A stretch of DNA of 64,000 nucleotides from CAWAMR01 sp963783095 (lineage in GTDB: Bacteria; Planctomycetota; Planctomycetia; Gemmatales; Gemmataceae). Made by a program: the position numbers and the translations under genes. The stretch spans positions 434,001 through 498,000 of the forward strand of contig CAWAMR010000002.1 in assembly GCA_963783095.1 (NCBI GenBank), written 5' to 3'. Below, one piece after another: positions 34,364 through 43,072 of the stretch (within the stretch, counting starts at the first letter, position 1; every line of letters begins with the position of its first letter). The notes beneath the pieces were generated by a model. That model was not told the DNA's origin and made no database searches. It worked only from the letters and a program-made list of their open reading frames with translations.

Positions 34364-35524
34364 ATGAAATCGCCTCGAATGATACTCTCGATCGCTCTGA
34401 CAGGCTTGCTCATGCTCTCCGAAACGAATATCCAGGCCCAAACCCAAGCCCCAGCCGGCAAATTCTGGGTGTATATCGGCACCTACACCGGCAAGCTCAG
34501 CAAGGGGATTTACCGCTCGGAACTGGATGTGGCTACCGGTAAACTCTCCAAGCCCGAAGTCGCTGCGGAAATACCCTCACCGTCGTTTTTGGCAATCCAC
34601 CCGAATCACAAATACCTTTACGCGGTCAGTGAGCAAGGCGGCAAGGACGGCGGGAAAGTCACGGCCTTTGCCATCGATCCGAAAACCGGAAAATTGACGA
34701 AACTCAATCAACAACCATCCGGTGGTTCCGGCCCCTGCCACGTGGTCGTCGATCTCGCGGGGAAGACAGTTCTGGTCGCGAACTATGGCAGCGGCAGTTG
34801 TGCTTCTTATCCGCTGCACGCGGATGGAAAACTCGGCGAGGCCGGTTCCGTGATCCAGCACAAGGGATCGAGCGTCGACAAAAGCCGGCAAGAGGGGCCT
34901 CACGCACATTCGATCAACGTGGACAAGAACAATAAATTCGCATTCGTCGCCGACCTGGGTTTGGACAAAGTGTTCGTCTACAAGCTCGATTCGGACAAAG
35001 GAACCCTGACGCCCAACGATCCACCCTGTTGCGTGACGGAACCTGGTGCAGGCCCCCGACACTTTGCTTTCCACCCTTCCGGGAAATATGCGTTCGTCAT
35101 CAACGAAATGGCTCAAACACTGACTTCCATGAAGTACGATGCCGATACGGGTGTTCTGACGAAAATCGCATCGTATTCGACTCTTCCCGGCGAGCCGGTC
35201 AAAGGTAATAGCACCGCGGAGGTTGTCGTCCATCCCAACGGAAAGTGGGTCTATGGATCGAACCGCGGACACAATAGCATCGTCTGTTTTTCCATCAACG
35301 AAAAGACCGGCGAACTGAAAGCTGTCGGCTGGCAAGGAAAAGGCATCAACACGCCCAGAAATTTCGCCATTGACCCGACGGGACAGTATATGATCGTAGG
35401 CAACCAAGGCTCCAATCGCGCCCTGTTATTCAAAATCGACCAAAAAACGGGCGAACTCAAAGAGACCGATCAACGGATCGAAGTAGGTTCCCCAGTTTGT
35501 TTCCGTTTCATGGCAAAACCCTAA
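34364..35524 (+). CDS. Secreted 6-phosphogluconolactonase-type seven-bladed beta-propeller (lactonase family)
   Basis: 386 residues from the ATG at 34364. Signal peptide ends near SETNIQAQ. The rest matches the Pgl/3-carboxymuconate cyclase-like propeller family: FWVYIGTYTGKLSKGIYR, SPSFLAIHPNHKYLYAVSE, GPCHVVVDLAGKTVLVANYGSGS, HSINVDKNNKFAFVADLGLDKVFVY, GPRHFAFHPSGKYAFVINE. Cytosolic homologues hydrolyse 6-phosphogluconolactone. With a signal peptide this copy probably acts on another lactone in the periplasm, an inference. The open frame reaches 33944 only through repeat sequence. Confidence 0.88.
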   Translation: MKSPRMILSIALTGLLMLSETNIQAQTQAPAGKFWVYIGTYTGKLSKGIYRSELDVATGKLSKPEVAAEIPSPSFLAIHPNHKYLYAVSEQGGKDGGKVTAFAIDPKTGKLTKLNQQPSGGSGPCHVVVDLAGKTVLVANYGSGSCASYPLHADGKLGEAGSVIQHKGSSVDKSRQEGPHAHSINVDKNNKFAFVADLGLDKVFVYKLDSDKGTLTPNDPPCCVTEPGAGPRHFAFHPSGKYAFVINEMAQTLTSMKYDADTGVLTKIASYSTLPGEPVKGNSTAEVVVHPNGKWVYGSNRGHNSIVCFSINEKTGELKAVGWQGKGINTPRNFAIDPTGQYMIVGNQGSNRALLFKIDQKTGELKETDQRIEVGSPVCFRFMAKP

Positions 35525-35527
35525 TTC

Positions 35528-35610
35528 CCAAGTTCCAAGTTCCAAGTTCCAAGTTAAAGACACTCAACCCTTCGGGTTTTTTAACTTGGAACTTGGAACT
35601 TGTAACTTGT
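35528..35610 (+). terminator. Rho-independent terminator nested in an inverted repeat
   Basis: AACCC-TTC-GGGTT followed by TTTT at 35566-35582 lies just after the lactonase stop. It is enclosed by arms made of repeated AAGTTCC units (35530-35556 and 35583-35608). Confidence 0.6.
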
Positions 35611-35632
35611 AACCAACTCGAAAGGCTCTCCA

Positions 35633-36703
35633 ATGAGTGAATTCCTTTTCCCAAATCGTCGTCAGTTTCTTTCTACCACTGCAGTGACGGGTGCGGCGCT
35701 GGCCGCCGGATCATACCTGCATGGCGAGGACAAGCCGACTCCCGCACCAGTGAAACTGGGCAGCGGCAAGCTGACTTTCACCCTCGATCAAAAGTGGGGC
35801 AAGCTCCCTGAAGGTATGAAATACGGATACGGATGTGCCATCGTCGTCGATTCCAAGGATCGAATCTTCGTCACTTCCCGTTCGGCGAGTCCCTGCGTGG
35901 CCATTTTCGATAGCAGCGGCAAACTTCTCGAAACCTGGAGCAAGGACTTCGCCCAGAAGGTCGGCTTTACCGCCGATCAGGTCGTTGCCACCGCGCACGG
36001 CCTCTATTGGAACAAGGAAGGCAAGGATGAATTCCTGTACTGGACCAAGAATGTCGCGGGCGGCAAGGACAAGCGAATCGGCGCTCGCGTCTACAAGACC
36101 GACATGGACGGTAAAGTGCTCTACGAATTGGGCAACGTCGCCAAGGAATCATCGACGAGCCAGAAATTCGAGTTGACCAACCCGACCGACGTGGCCATCG
36201 CACCGAACGGCGACATTTATGTCGTCGATGGCTACGGCAACCAGAAAGTCCATCGTTTCGACAAGAGCTTCAAACTCATCAAGACCATCGGCGGTCCCGG
36301 CAAGGAGCACGGCAAGTTCAACACCTGTCACGGAATTTGGGTCTCGACCATCAAGAAGGAGCCTGAAATCTACATCGCCGATCGCGCCAACCACCGTCTT
36401 GAAGTCTTTTCTCCCGAACTGGAATACAAGCGCACGGTGGAAGGTTTTAGGCTGCCGTGCTGCTTCTATCAATACGACGGGCATCTCTACATTCCGGAAT
36501 TCGGCTCCCGCGTCTCAATCATTGATGGTGACGACAAGATCGTTTCCCAGATGGGCGATGGCGCGAAGAAGCAGAAGACCGACAACCCGGATGCGTTCTT
36601 CCAGGGGCCTCATGCCTTGACACTCGATTCCAAGGGTAACCTTTACGTGATCGAATGGGTTTCCTTCGGCAGGCCTCGCAAATTCACTTTGACGCCAGGC
36701 TGA
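35633..36703 (+). CDS. Exported NHL-repeat/six-bladed beta-propeller protein
   Basis: 356 residues. Tat-type signal: NRRQFLSTTAVTGAALAAG has the twin-arginine motif. NHL-like repeats are visible: ELTNPTDVAIAPNGDIYVVDGYGNQKVHRFD, HGKFNTCHGIWV, PEIYIADRANHRLEVFS, GPHALTLDSKGNLYVIE. The family includes peptidyl-alpha-hydroxyglycine lyase-like propellers, but most bacterial members are uncharacterised. It follows the lactonase propeller, separated by the terminator. Folded in the cytoplasm before export if Tat-dependent. Confidence 0.82.
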   Translation: MSEFLFPNRRQFLSTTAVTGAALAAGSYLHGEDKPTPAPVKLGSGKLTFTLDQKWGKLPEGMKYGYGCAIVVDSKDRIFVTSRSASPCVAIFDSSGKLLETWSKDFAQKVGFTADQVVATAHGLYWNKEGKDEFLYWTKNVAGGKDKRIGARVYKTDMDGKVLYELGNVAKESSTSQKFELTNPTDVAIAPNGDIYVVDGYGNQKVHRFDKSFKLIKTIGGPGKEHGKFNTCHGIWVSTIKKEPEIYIADRANHRLEVFSPELEYKRTVEGFRLPCCFYQYDGHLYIPEFGSRVSIIDGDDKIVSQMGDGAKKQKTDNPDAFFQGPHALTLDSKGNLYVIEWVSFGRPRKFTLTPG

Positions 36704-36791
36704 TTTCAGTCGATCCTGGGCGTGGGCGCGGCATCGCGCCCAGGGTTCAAATCTCGTTGCCGTCCTGCTCGGCAAATGGGGAATCGTGACC

Positions 36792-37178
36792 ATGAAAAAA
36801 GCTGCTGCCGCTGCGCCGGCGGATAAAGTGCTCTTGTACGAGAAACTCGTGGCGACAAATCCGGAGGTTGAGCGAAAAGGTGCCACGATGCCGTATACCT
36901 CCGTCAATGGACACATGTTTAGTTTTCTGATGAAGACCGGCACTTTGGCGCTGCGCCTTCCACCGGAAGTCCGCGAACAGTTTCTCAATTTGTACGACAC
37001 AAAACTCGTTGAGCAGTATGGAATTGTGCAAGCAGAATACGTCGAAGTTCCCGATGCTTTGCTTGCCAAGACAAAGGAACTGAAGAAGTTTTTCGATCTG
37101 AGTTTTGCCTACGTAAGTTCGCTGAAACCGAAACCGACAACCAGAAAGAAACCTTCCGCAGAACGCGGGAAAAAGTAA
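36792..37178 (+). CDS. TfoX N-terminal domain-like small protein
   Basis: 128 residues from the ATG at 36792; a GTG two codons earlier is possible. The core (KGATMPYTSVNGHMFSFLMK then GTLALRLPPEVREQFL) resembles the TfoX/Sxy N-terminal fold, found in regulators of competence and in many stand-alone proteins of unknown role. The basic C-terminus (KPKPTTRKKPSAERGKK) may bind nucleic acid. No HTH. Likely cytosolic. Family call is moderate. Confidence 0.5.
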   Translation: MKKAAAAAPADKVLLYEKLVATNPEVERKGATMPYTSVNGHMFSFLMKTGTLALRLPPEVREQFLNLYDTKLVEQYGIVQAEYVEVPDALLAKTKELKKFFDLSFAYVSSLKPKPTTRKKPSAERGKK

Positions 37179-37221
37179 TCGTCAGGTCGCGCGGTTTTGG
37201 TCTTCCATAAGGATTCAATCC

Positions 37222-38109
37222 ATGATGAAGAATTGGTTGATGGCTTGTATTTTTCCGGCGATTGCGACCGCAATCGTTCATGCCGACGATGCGAAAATTC
37301 GCGTCATTTTGATCGACGGCCAGAATAACCACAACTGGCGCGCAACTTCCCCGATTCTGAAAAAGGCTCTGGAGGATTGCGTACGCTTTACCGTCGATGT
37401 ATCCTCAAACCTGAAAGCCAACGACAAGCCTGGTTCCCTCGAAACGATTCCTTTCCCGCCCGATTTGAGCAAATACGATGTGGTCGTGAGCAATTACAAC
37501 GGCGCATCCTGGCCCATGCAATTCAACGATTCGTTGCAGGAGAAACTCAAGGAAGGCAAAATCGGCTTGGTGATCGTTCACGCCGCGAACAACGCATTCG
37601 GAGGCTGGAAAGAATATAACCAGATGATCGGCATGGGCTGGCGCGGCAACAATGGCGGCGATCGCCTGTATCTCGACGAGAACGGCAAGGAGATCCGCGT
37701 GGAGAACGGCAAAGGCGATGGTTCGAACCACCGTTACACAGGCGATTTTGTGGTGACGATCCGGGATGCCGATCATCCGGTAACCAAGGGAATGCCCCGC
37801 GAATGGCTGCACGCCCGCGATGAGTTATACGACAACATGCGCGGACCGATCGAGAATGTGCATCTTCTCGCTTCGGCGTACTCCAAGGGTACGAAGGTAC
37901 ACGAGCCGATGATCTGGACGGTGAGTTTCGGTAAAGGACGAGTGTTTCACACCCCGATGGGCCACGACACCAACGCCATGCGCTGCGTCGGGTTCATCGG
38001 CACCTTGCAACGCGGCACGGAATGGGCCGCAACGGGGAAAGTGACGCTCAAGCTCCCCGAACACTTCCCATCCGCTGAAAAGACGAGCCAGATTCCAGAG
38101 AAGAAGTGA
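37222..38109 (+). CDS. ThuA-domain secreted protein
   Basis: 295 residues with a signal peptide ending near AIVHADD. The ThuA fold is glutamine amidotransferase-like and lacks an obvious catalytic triad. Motifs: VILIDGQNNHNWRATSP, KYDVVVSNYNGASWP, GLVIVHAANNAFGGW, HARDELYDNMRG, WTVSFGKGRVFHTPMGHD. This type is abundant in planctomycetes, linked by context to sugar breakdown; its chemistry is not established. Independent promoter likely. No damage. Confidence 0.85.
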   Translation: MMKNWLMACIFPAIATAIVHADDAKIRVILIDGQNNHNWRATSPILKKALEDCVRFTVDVSSNLKANDKPGSLETIPFPPDLSKYDVVVSNYNGASWPMQFNDSLQEKLKEGKIGLVIVHAANNAFGGWKEYNQMIGMGWRGNNGGDRLYLDENGKEIRVENGKGDGSNHRYTGDFVVTIRDADHPVTKGMPREWLHARDELYDNMRGPIENVHLLASAYSKGTKVHEPMIWTVSFGKGRVFHTPMGHDTNAMRCVGFIGTLQRGTEWAATGKVTLKLPEHFPSAEKTSQIPEKK

Positions 38110-38274
38110 GCAACTAACCGCCAAGAAGAACGATTGTTTTCATTGCGTCTCTACAAATCAAACACGATATCTTTTTGTATCGCACTGAACATAAATCGAA
38201 TTGCCAAGGCTTGGAAAACAAATTGCGTGAAAAAAAAGTTCAAAGTCACCAGATATGATCGGTTACCCCAAATC

Positions 38275-38305
38275 CTCGCGGTTTGGGGTGAACCCAAACC
38301 GCGAG
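38275..38305 (-). terminator. Perfect 13-bp hairpin downstream of the DUF3500 gene
   Basis: CTCGCGGTTTGGG pairs perfectly with CCCAAACCGCGAG around a 5-base loop, 10 bases beyond the stop of the minus-strand gene and ~165 bases beyond the ThuA stop. No U-tract on either strand, so termination is inferred from position and stability. The remaining 38110-38274 bases hold no gene. Confidence 0.45.
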
Positions 38306-38315
38306 AGATAATCAA

Positions 38316-39359
38316 TCAGATTGGCGACTTGCTGGCAATGTTCACATAGGTGTGAACGTGCGGCAGAACGCGGAAGTTCCAGACAAAGCCCGGTCCTTCC
38401 AGGCGCCAGAAGCTCCAGGGTTGCTTCTCGCTGGTCTTTGCTCCTTCGTAAGTATCGCTGTAGAATGCGAAGTTGATTTTTTCGATGCCGCCGGTCGCCT
38501 TGATGACCATCATGACCTCATCGACGTCCTCTTTGCGGAACGGATACAGCACCGATTCCATGACGCTGGCCATCAATTCTTTCTGGTCGGCGCTGAGTTC
38601 CTTGGCAGCGATGCCGGGTCGCTGGGCATCTTGTTTCAATTTGATCGAATTGCCGCCTTCTCCAGGGTTGCCCTTGTCCACGGTGGCCTTGGTGCGTTGC
38701 TTCTCATCGAGAGCATCGAAGAATTTCATTGCGGCCTTGGTCTGGTACTGGAAGACATTCTTATCCGAGTACGGATTCGGCGTGTGGCCGTAATAGATCG
38801 GCCCGCCGAAGGCAGTGCCATCTTGCTGGTCGCCGTCGCAGCGAACCGTCAAGTGGTGGCCGGTGAACATGAAGGCGTATTTGTCCCTGGTCGGGTCGCC
38901 GAAGAAGTGAGCGCCGCAGTTGATGAACGTCTTGCTGGCGTCCCAGGTGCCCGCTCGCGACATCTGCCAGAAGCCCTGTTCGCTGCCGCTGATCGCCTTG
39001 ACGATTCGCTCGAGCAACTCAATCTGGGTTTTGGAGTAGTATGTGCCGATCGTCTCGCCATCCAGCGCATGGTTGGGGTTGACCAAGAGACGGGCCTTGT
39101 TGTCGAAGTCCCGGACGATTTTCTTTTGCTTTTGCTCGGCCGACAGACCGGCGAACAGTTCCTTGATGAGATCCTCGGCCAGGTGCGGCTTCCGTAACTT
39201 CGGCATCGGCAATGTTTCTTCGGCAGCACGTGCCAGACCAGGCAGCATAGAGGTAACACCCGTGGCCAGGGCGGTAGCTCCCAGGCTAACGTAGCGGACG
39301 AAGTCGCGGCGATCGACAGATTCGCATTCCGGACAAATCACTTCGCGGTTCTCGGACAT
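38316..39359 (-). CDS. DUF3500 family Tat-exported protein
   Basis: 347 residues from the ATG at 39359, with AAGGAG 6 bases upstream. An N-terminal CPECESVD segment precedes a Tat signal (DRRDFVRYVSLGATALATG). The DUF3500 body includes NCGAHFFGDPTRDKYAFMFTGHHLTVRCDGD and GHTPNPYS. Biochemical function of DUF3500 is unknown. His-rich motifs (FTGHHL, HVHTY) could bind metal, an inference. Transcribed towards the ThuA gene. Confidence 0.8.
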   Translation of the reverse strand: MSENREVICPECESVDRRDFVRYVSLGATALATGVTSMLPGLARAAEETLPMPKLRKPHLAEDLIKELFAGLSAEQKQKKIVRDFDNKARLLVNPNHALDGETIGTYYSKTQIELLERIVKAISGSEQGFWQMSRAGTWDASKTFINCGAHFFGDPTRDKYAFMFTGHHLTVRCDGDQQDGTAFGGPIYYGHTPNPYSDKNVFQYQTKAAMKFFDALDEKQRTKATVDKGNPGEGGNSIKLKQDAQRPGIAAKELSADQKELMASVMESVLYPFRKEDVDEVMMVIKATGGIEKINFAFYSDTYEGAKTSEKQPWSFWRLEGPGFVWNFRVLPHVHTYVNIASKSPI

Positions 39360-39528
39360 GGAAGACTCCTTCGAAGGAGAGGATGAACGCCGGTCCCCCG
39401 GCACAGAAGAGTTTAATCTATCAATTCCCTATCGTACCTGTATGGACGCTGCAAGGGAAACGATATTTCATCCTCCGATGGAAAATCCATCAAATACTGC
39501 TCAACGGTCTCGTTAGACGAACCCACTA

Positions 39529-39680
39529 ACTCAACGGTCTCGTTAGCCCGCTGCGCAAGCAAGGGACGAACCCACTAACGCTTCCTGATTATTTCGCCCC
39601 CCCCCAAAATCATCGAGATTGATTGGCAGCACAAGCGAGTTCGTCCCTTGCTTGCGCGGCGGGCTAACGAGACCGTCTCA
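39529..39680. repeat. Long inverted repeat upstream of the MnmE-like gene
   Basis: TCTCGTTAGCCCGCTGCGCA to the left and TGCGCGGCGGGCTAACGAGA to the right are near-perfect complements. A short extra copy of the outer arm (CAACGGTCTCGTTAG) precedes it. It fills most of the 39360-39718 gap together with a run of ten C residues near 39596. Confidence 0.65.
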
Positions 39681-39718
39681 TTCATACTTTGTGGAACATT
39701 CCCATTCTTGGATCTTCG

Positions 39719-40879
39719 ATGACACACGTTTCACTATTAACCCCTACCGGAACCGGCGCTATCGCCACCATCGCCGTGCTCGGCCCCGATGCCTGGTCTA
39801 TCGCTCAGCGCGTTTTCCAGCGTTCCAATGGTCGTCCCCTTCCGAATCGACCGCAGGCAGGACAATTTTGGTATGGGCGAGTCGGCGGCGAAAAAGGCGA
39901 TGAAGTGATCCTCGCCGTCAGAGCCACGGAGCCGAAGGTTTGGACTGAATATCACTGTCACGGCGGGAAACTCGTGACGGAATGGCTGATGAAGCTGTTT
40001 GCGAATGAGGATTGCGAAGCTATCTCATGGGCTGATTTCATCGCTCGTTCGGAAAACTGTTCGAGCAAAGACACGATCGCCCTGCGATTCCTGCCGGAAG
40101 CGCGGACGCTTCGCACCGCGTCGATATTGCTCGATCAATATCACGGAGCGTACCTGCGAGCCGTCCGCGAAGCCATGACGGCCTTGATGAATAACGACGT
40201 TGAAAAAGCGCAAACCATGATTCAGGCATTACTTCGTCATGCCGATGTTGGATTGCACCTGACTCGCCCCTGGCGGATTGCGGTCGCGGGCCTGCCTAAC
40301 GCCGGTAAGAGCAGCCTGGTCAATGCCCTGGCCGGGTATCAGCGCAGTGTGGTCGCGCCGATCCCTGGAACCACGCGAGATGTGGTAACAACGACACTGG
40401 CCTTCCATGGTTGGCCGGTTGAGTTGAGCGATACCGCCGGGTTACGACAATCCGCGGATGATCTGGAACGAGAAGGTGTAGCGCGGGCGCGCAGAGCACT
40501 TGAAGACACCGATCTGTGTTTGTGGGTAATCGATGTTACGGGCGAGCTTCCGCCGGGAAAGGATGCGTTTGCCGCCCAAAACAAGTTGCCCGTCTCTCGG
40601 ATTCTCCCGGTTCTGAACAAAACCGATCTGCCGAGTGCGTGGGATGTTTCCCGGTTTCTCGATGCGGTAGCAGTCTCGGCTTTGACCGGCGCGGGGATCG
40701 ATGCACTGATAACCCGGATGATTCAGCGACTTATCCCGGATGATCCCTTACCTGGGGCTGCTGTCCCTTATTCTCCGGAAAGAATTCAGTGTTTGCGAAT
40801 AAGTCAAGGACACATCGCAAATGGGGAAATCGAATCAGCGCTTACCAGCCTGCTCCATTCAACCCAATCGATTGGGTAG
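39719..40879 (+). CDS. MnmE/TrmE-like GTPase lacking the C-terminal Cys motif
   Basis: 386 residues from the ATG at 39719. An N-terminal TrmE-like domain (GTGAIATIAVLGPDAW, HCHGGKLVTEW) is followed by helices and a TrmE-type G domain: G1 GLPNAGKSS (191-199), G2 TTRD (218-221), G3 DTAG (238-241), G4 NKTD (300-303), G5 SAL (320-322). MnmE, with MnmG, modifies U34 of some tRNAs and ends in a CxGK motif. This protein is ~65 residues shorter, ends LHSTQSIG and has no such Cys. It may be a paralogue without tRNA-modifying activity. No frameshift is seen near the end. Confidence 0.8.
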   Translation: MTHVSLLTPTGTGAIATIAVLGPDAWSIAQRVFQRSNGRPLPNRPQAGQFWYGRVGGEKGDEVILAVRATEPKVWTEYHCHGGKLVTEWLMKLFANEDCEAISWADFIARSENCSSKDTIALRFLPEARTLRTASILLDQYHGAYLRAVREAMTALMNNDVEKAQTMIQALLRHADVGLHLTRPWRIAVAGLPNAGKSSLVNALAGYQRSVVAPIPGTTRDVVTTTLAFHGWPVELSDTAGLRQSADDLEREGVARARRALEDTDLCLWVIDVTGELPPGKDAFAAQNKLPVSRILPVLNKTDLPSAWDVSRFLDAVAVSALTGAGIDALITRMIQRLIPDDPLPGAAVPYSPERIQCLRISQGHIANGEIESALTSLLHSTQSIG

Positions 40880-41088
40880 GCAAATCCAGTCCGTTAAGCT
40901 GGCGAAGAACTGATAAACGTACCGACCTTAACGATTGTGCGGGCTATCGCCGAAAAAACCAATTCTGCTGACAGCAAAGTTGCTTTCCTTCCGAAAGTAA
41001 TCCATTTACCTTAAAGATAACTTACTCACGGTTATGGAAAACGCATCGCGCACCATTGACGGAACATCGAACGAATTGGAGATGCACA

Positions 41089-42060
41089 ATGAAACGAATC
41101 TCGGTAATGGCCCTGCTCGCCCTTGGCTGGTTGGCGCTCGACGAAGGCAGTGCCTCGGCAGGGTGGAACAACGTATTTCAAACCTGTTGCGACTCCTGCA
41201 GACCCGCCCGCTCCAGTTTCTTCGCTCCGCGGGCGGATCCATGTTGTCCTGCTCCCCGGGTGTCCTACGTTCAGCGAAGTTACTATCAGCCCTACACCGC
41301 CTACCGTCAGCAGACCTATCTGGAACCGGTGACGACCTATCGCCGCTCCTATTATCTGGAGCCGGTGACAACCTACAAATATACCAGTTACTACGATCCC
41401 TGTACCGGCTGCTGTCAAAAGGTTGCTACACCCTGTACTTCCTATGTCCAACGCTCGCAGTGCAATGCGGTGACTAGTTATGTCCAGCGCTGCCAGATGG
41501 TCCCATACACCGCCTATCGGCAATCGTGCTACTTGGAGCCGGTCTGTGTCAATCCTTGTCCGACCTGCCCCACGTCGGCCCCCGTGCTCCCGGGTGTAGC
41601 ACCGGGCGTAATCGAGGGTGCTGGCGCACCGGGTGCCAGCGCACCGAACGGTGGGCAAGCAATGCCTCCCGGCCCAAGACCGGGTGTGCAGGAGGAAACG
41701 CTCCCGCCACAGGGCATTCAGAAGAGTTACAACCGATCGTATCCGCCGCCGAGCAAGGAGCCGCCGTTGCGAATGGACCGCATCAGCAGCTTGAACCCCA
41801 CTGGCGGACAGTTGCAGGGTACCGTGGTCCGCGACGACCGCATCACGCCTCGGGGCGGTGCCAAGATTTTCTTCGCCAGTGCCGACAAGAGCGCTCCGCA
41901 ATTCTCGGCCTCGACCGACCCGGTCGGGCGCTTCTCGATCGAACTGCCGGCAGGGCAATGGACGCTGTACGTCACCGGCAAGGAAGGAAAACCGGTTTAT
42001 CACAGCGTCATCAGCGTCAAACCGAAAGACCAGCGACTCGTGACGGTTGTGAGTCGATAA
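41089..42060 (+). CDS. Secreted Cys/Tyr-rich protein with C-terminal transthyretin-like domain
   Basis: 323 residues from the ATG at 41089. Signal peptide ends near GSASA. Residues ~25-170 carry Tyr-rich repeats (PYTAYRQQTYLEPVTTYRR, YYLEPVTTYKY, PYTAYRQSCYLEPV) and many paired cysteines (CCDSC, CCPAP, CTGCCQK, CPTCP). A Pro/Gly linker follows, then a beta domain (GGQLQGTVVRDD to GQWTLYVTGKEGKPVYHSVI) like carboxypeptidase-regulatory/transthyretin domains. Such Cys- and Tyr-rich proteins suit a cross-linked envelope or S-layer role in planctomycetes, which is inference. Confidence 0.7.
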   Translation: MKRISVMALLALGWLALDEGSASAGWNNVFQTCCDSCRPARSSFFAPRADPCCPAPRVSYVQRSYYQPYTAYRQQTYLEPVTTYRRSYYLEPVTTYKYTSYYDPCTGCCQKVATPCTSYVQRSQCNAVTSYVQRCQMVPYTAYRQSCYLEPVCVNPCPTCPTSAPVLPGVAPGVIEGAGAPGASAPNGGQAMPPGPRPGVQEETLPPQGIQKSYNRSYPPPSKEPPLRMDRISSLNPTGGQLQGTVVRDDRITPRGGAKIFFASADKSAPQFSASTDPVGRFSIELPAGQWTLYVTGKEGKPVYHSVISVKPKDQRLVTVVSR

Positions 42061-42373
42061 CCGTGTGAATTCCAAGTTCCAGATTCCAAGTTCCAAGTTG
42101 AAAATCACTGAGCAGATGGGAACTTGGAACATGAAACCACTGAGTTAGTCCTCAGTCGGGAGCGGCTGGCATTCAATGGCAGTTGCTCCCGGCACTTCTT
42201 GTTTTTTCACTTCACGATTTTTTCATAATTCTCGTTTGATTTTTTCCGGATCATGTTGACAGCAGCTATAAAGAGCGTTACGGATAATAGATTAGGCTTC
42301 TCGATGGTGAGAAGTGATCCGAACCGGCGCTGCGGCACCGGTGTCTGATAAATGAATTTCCATTCCCTCAAAG

Positions 42374-42389
42374 AAGGAGACTGCTTATC
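42374..42389 (+). promoter_or_regulatory. Ribosome-binding site and AUC start codon of infC
   Basis: AAGGAGA at 42374-42380 is six bases before ATC at 42387-42389. The downstream ATG at 42447 has no ribosome-binding site. The spacing decides the start in favour of ATC. Confidence 0.7.
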
Positions 42390-42941
42390 CCTCCACCTGA
42401 TCGCAATGCCCCGCCGCCTCGGCCGGGCGACCGAAATCATCCGCGCATGAACGAACAAATCCGGCTCAGTCCGATCCGTCTGATCGGAGCCGGTGGTGAG
42501 CAACTCGGAATCGTCCCCACGGCACAGGCCATGGAACTGGCCCGCGAAGCCAATCTCGATCTCGTTGAAGTTGCCGCTACCGAACGGCCTCCCGTCTGCA
42601 AAATCATGGACTACGGGAAGTTCAAATATGCCCAGTCCCGCAAGAGTCACAAAGTCAAACCCCACCAGCAAAAGCTCAAGGAAATACGGGTTCGTCCCAA
42701 AACCGGCGAACACGATATCGATACCAAGGTCAATCAGGCCCGCAAATTCCTCGAACACAACGACAAGGTTCTCGTGAACGTCCTGTTTCGGGGCCGCGAG
42801 TTGCAGCACATCGAAGAAGGCCAGAAGATCATTGCCACGATCCTCGAGAAGCTTCTGGATGTCTCGAAGATCGAGAAAGCGCCGTCGATGGAAGGCAAGC
42901 GCATGACAGCGCTCCTCGCGCCAAAGGGCGCGAAGTCGTAA
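42387..42941 (+). CDS. infC: Translation initiation factor IF-3 with non-canonical AUC start
   Basis: 184 residues if started at the ATC, the normal IF-3 length; starting at ATG 42447 gives 164 and lacks a Shine-Dalgarno. The protein binds the 30S subunit, prevents 50S joining and proofreads the start codon. The N-domain motif is IRLIGAGGEQLGIV, followed by VCKIMDYGKFKYAQSRK, the linker, and the C-domain KEIRVRPKTGEHDIDTK. The rare AUU/AUC/AUA start of infC is the known basis of IF-3 autoregulation, since IF-3 rejects such starts. rpmI and rplT do not follow, unlike the usual order. Confidence 0.9.
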   Translation: MPPPDRNAPPPRPGDRNHPRMNEQIRLSPIRLIGAGGEQLGIVPTAQAMELAREANLDLVEVAATERPPVCKIMDYGKFKYAQSRKSHKVKPHQQKLKEIRVRPKTGEHDIDTKVNQARKFLEHNDKVLVNVLFRGRELQHIEEGQKIIATILEKLLDVSKIEKAPSMEGKRMTALLAPKGAKS

Positions 42942-42942
42942 C

Positions 42943-43047
42943 AATAGTGGTCGGTGAACAGTGGTCAGTGGTCAGTAAATGCAAAGACAAGAATCCTGGC
43001 GATTTTGGTATTTACTGACCACTGACCACTGTTCACCGACCACTATT
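42943..43047 (+). terminator. Near-perfect inverted repeat after infC
   Basis: AATAGTGGTCGGTGAACAGT at the left and ACTGTTCACCGACCACTATT at the right, with further paired GGTCAGT units inside. It starts right after the infC stop. A stable hairpin and probable transcript end, but with no T-run. Similar AAGTTCC and TGGTCAG repeats occur elsewhere, so it may also be a dispersed element. The 42061-42386 gap before infC has a smaller AAGTTCC hairpin (42068-42130) and no gene. Confidence 0.5.
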
Positions 43048-43072
43048 AGGAACCTGGAACTTGGAACAACCG

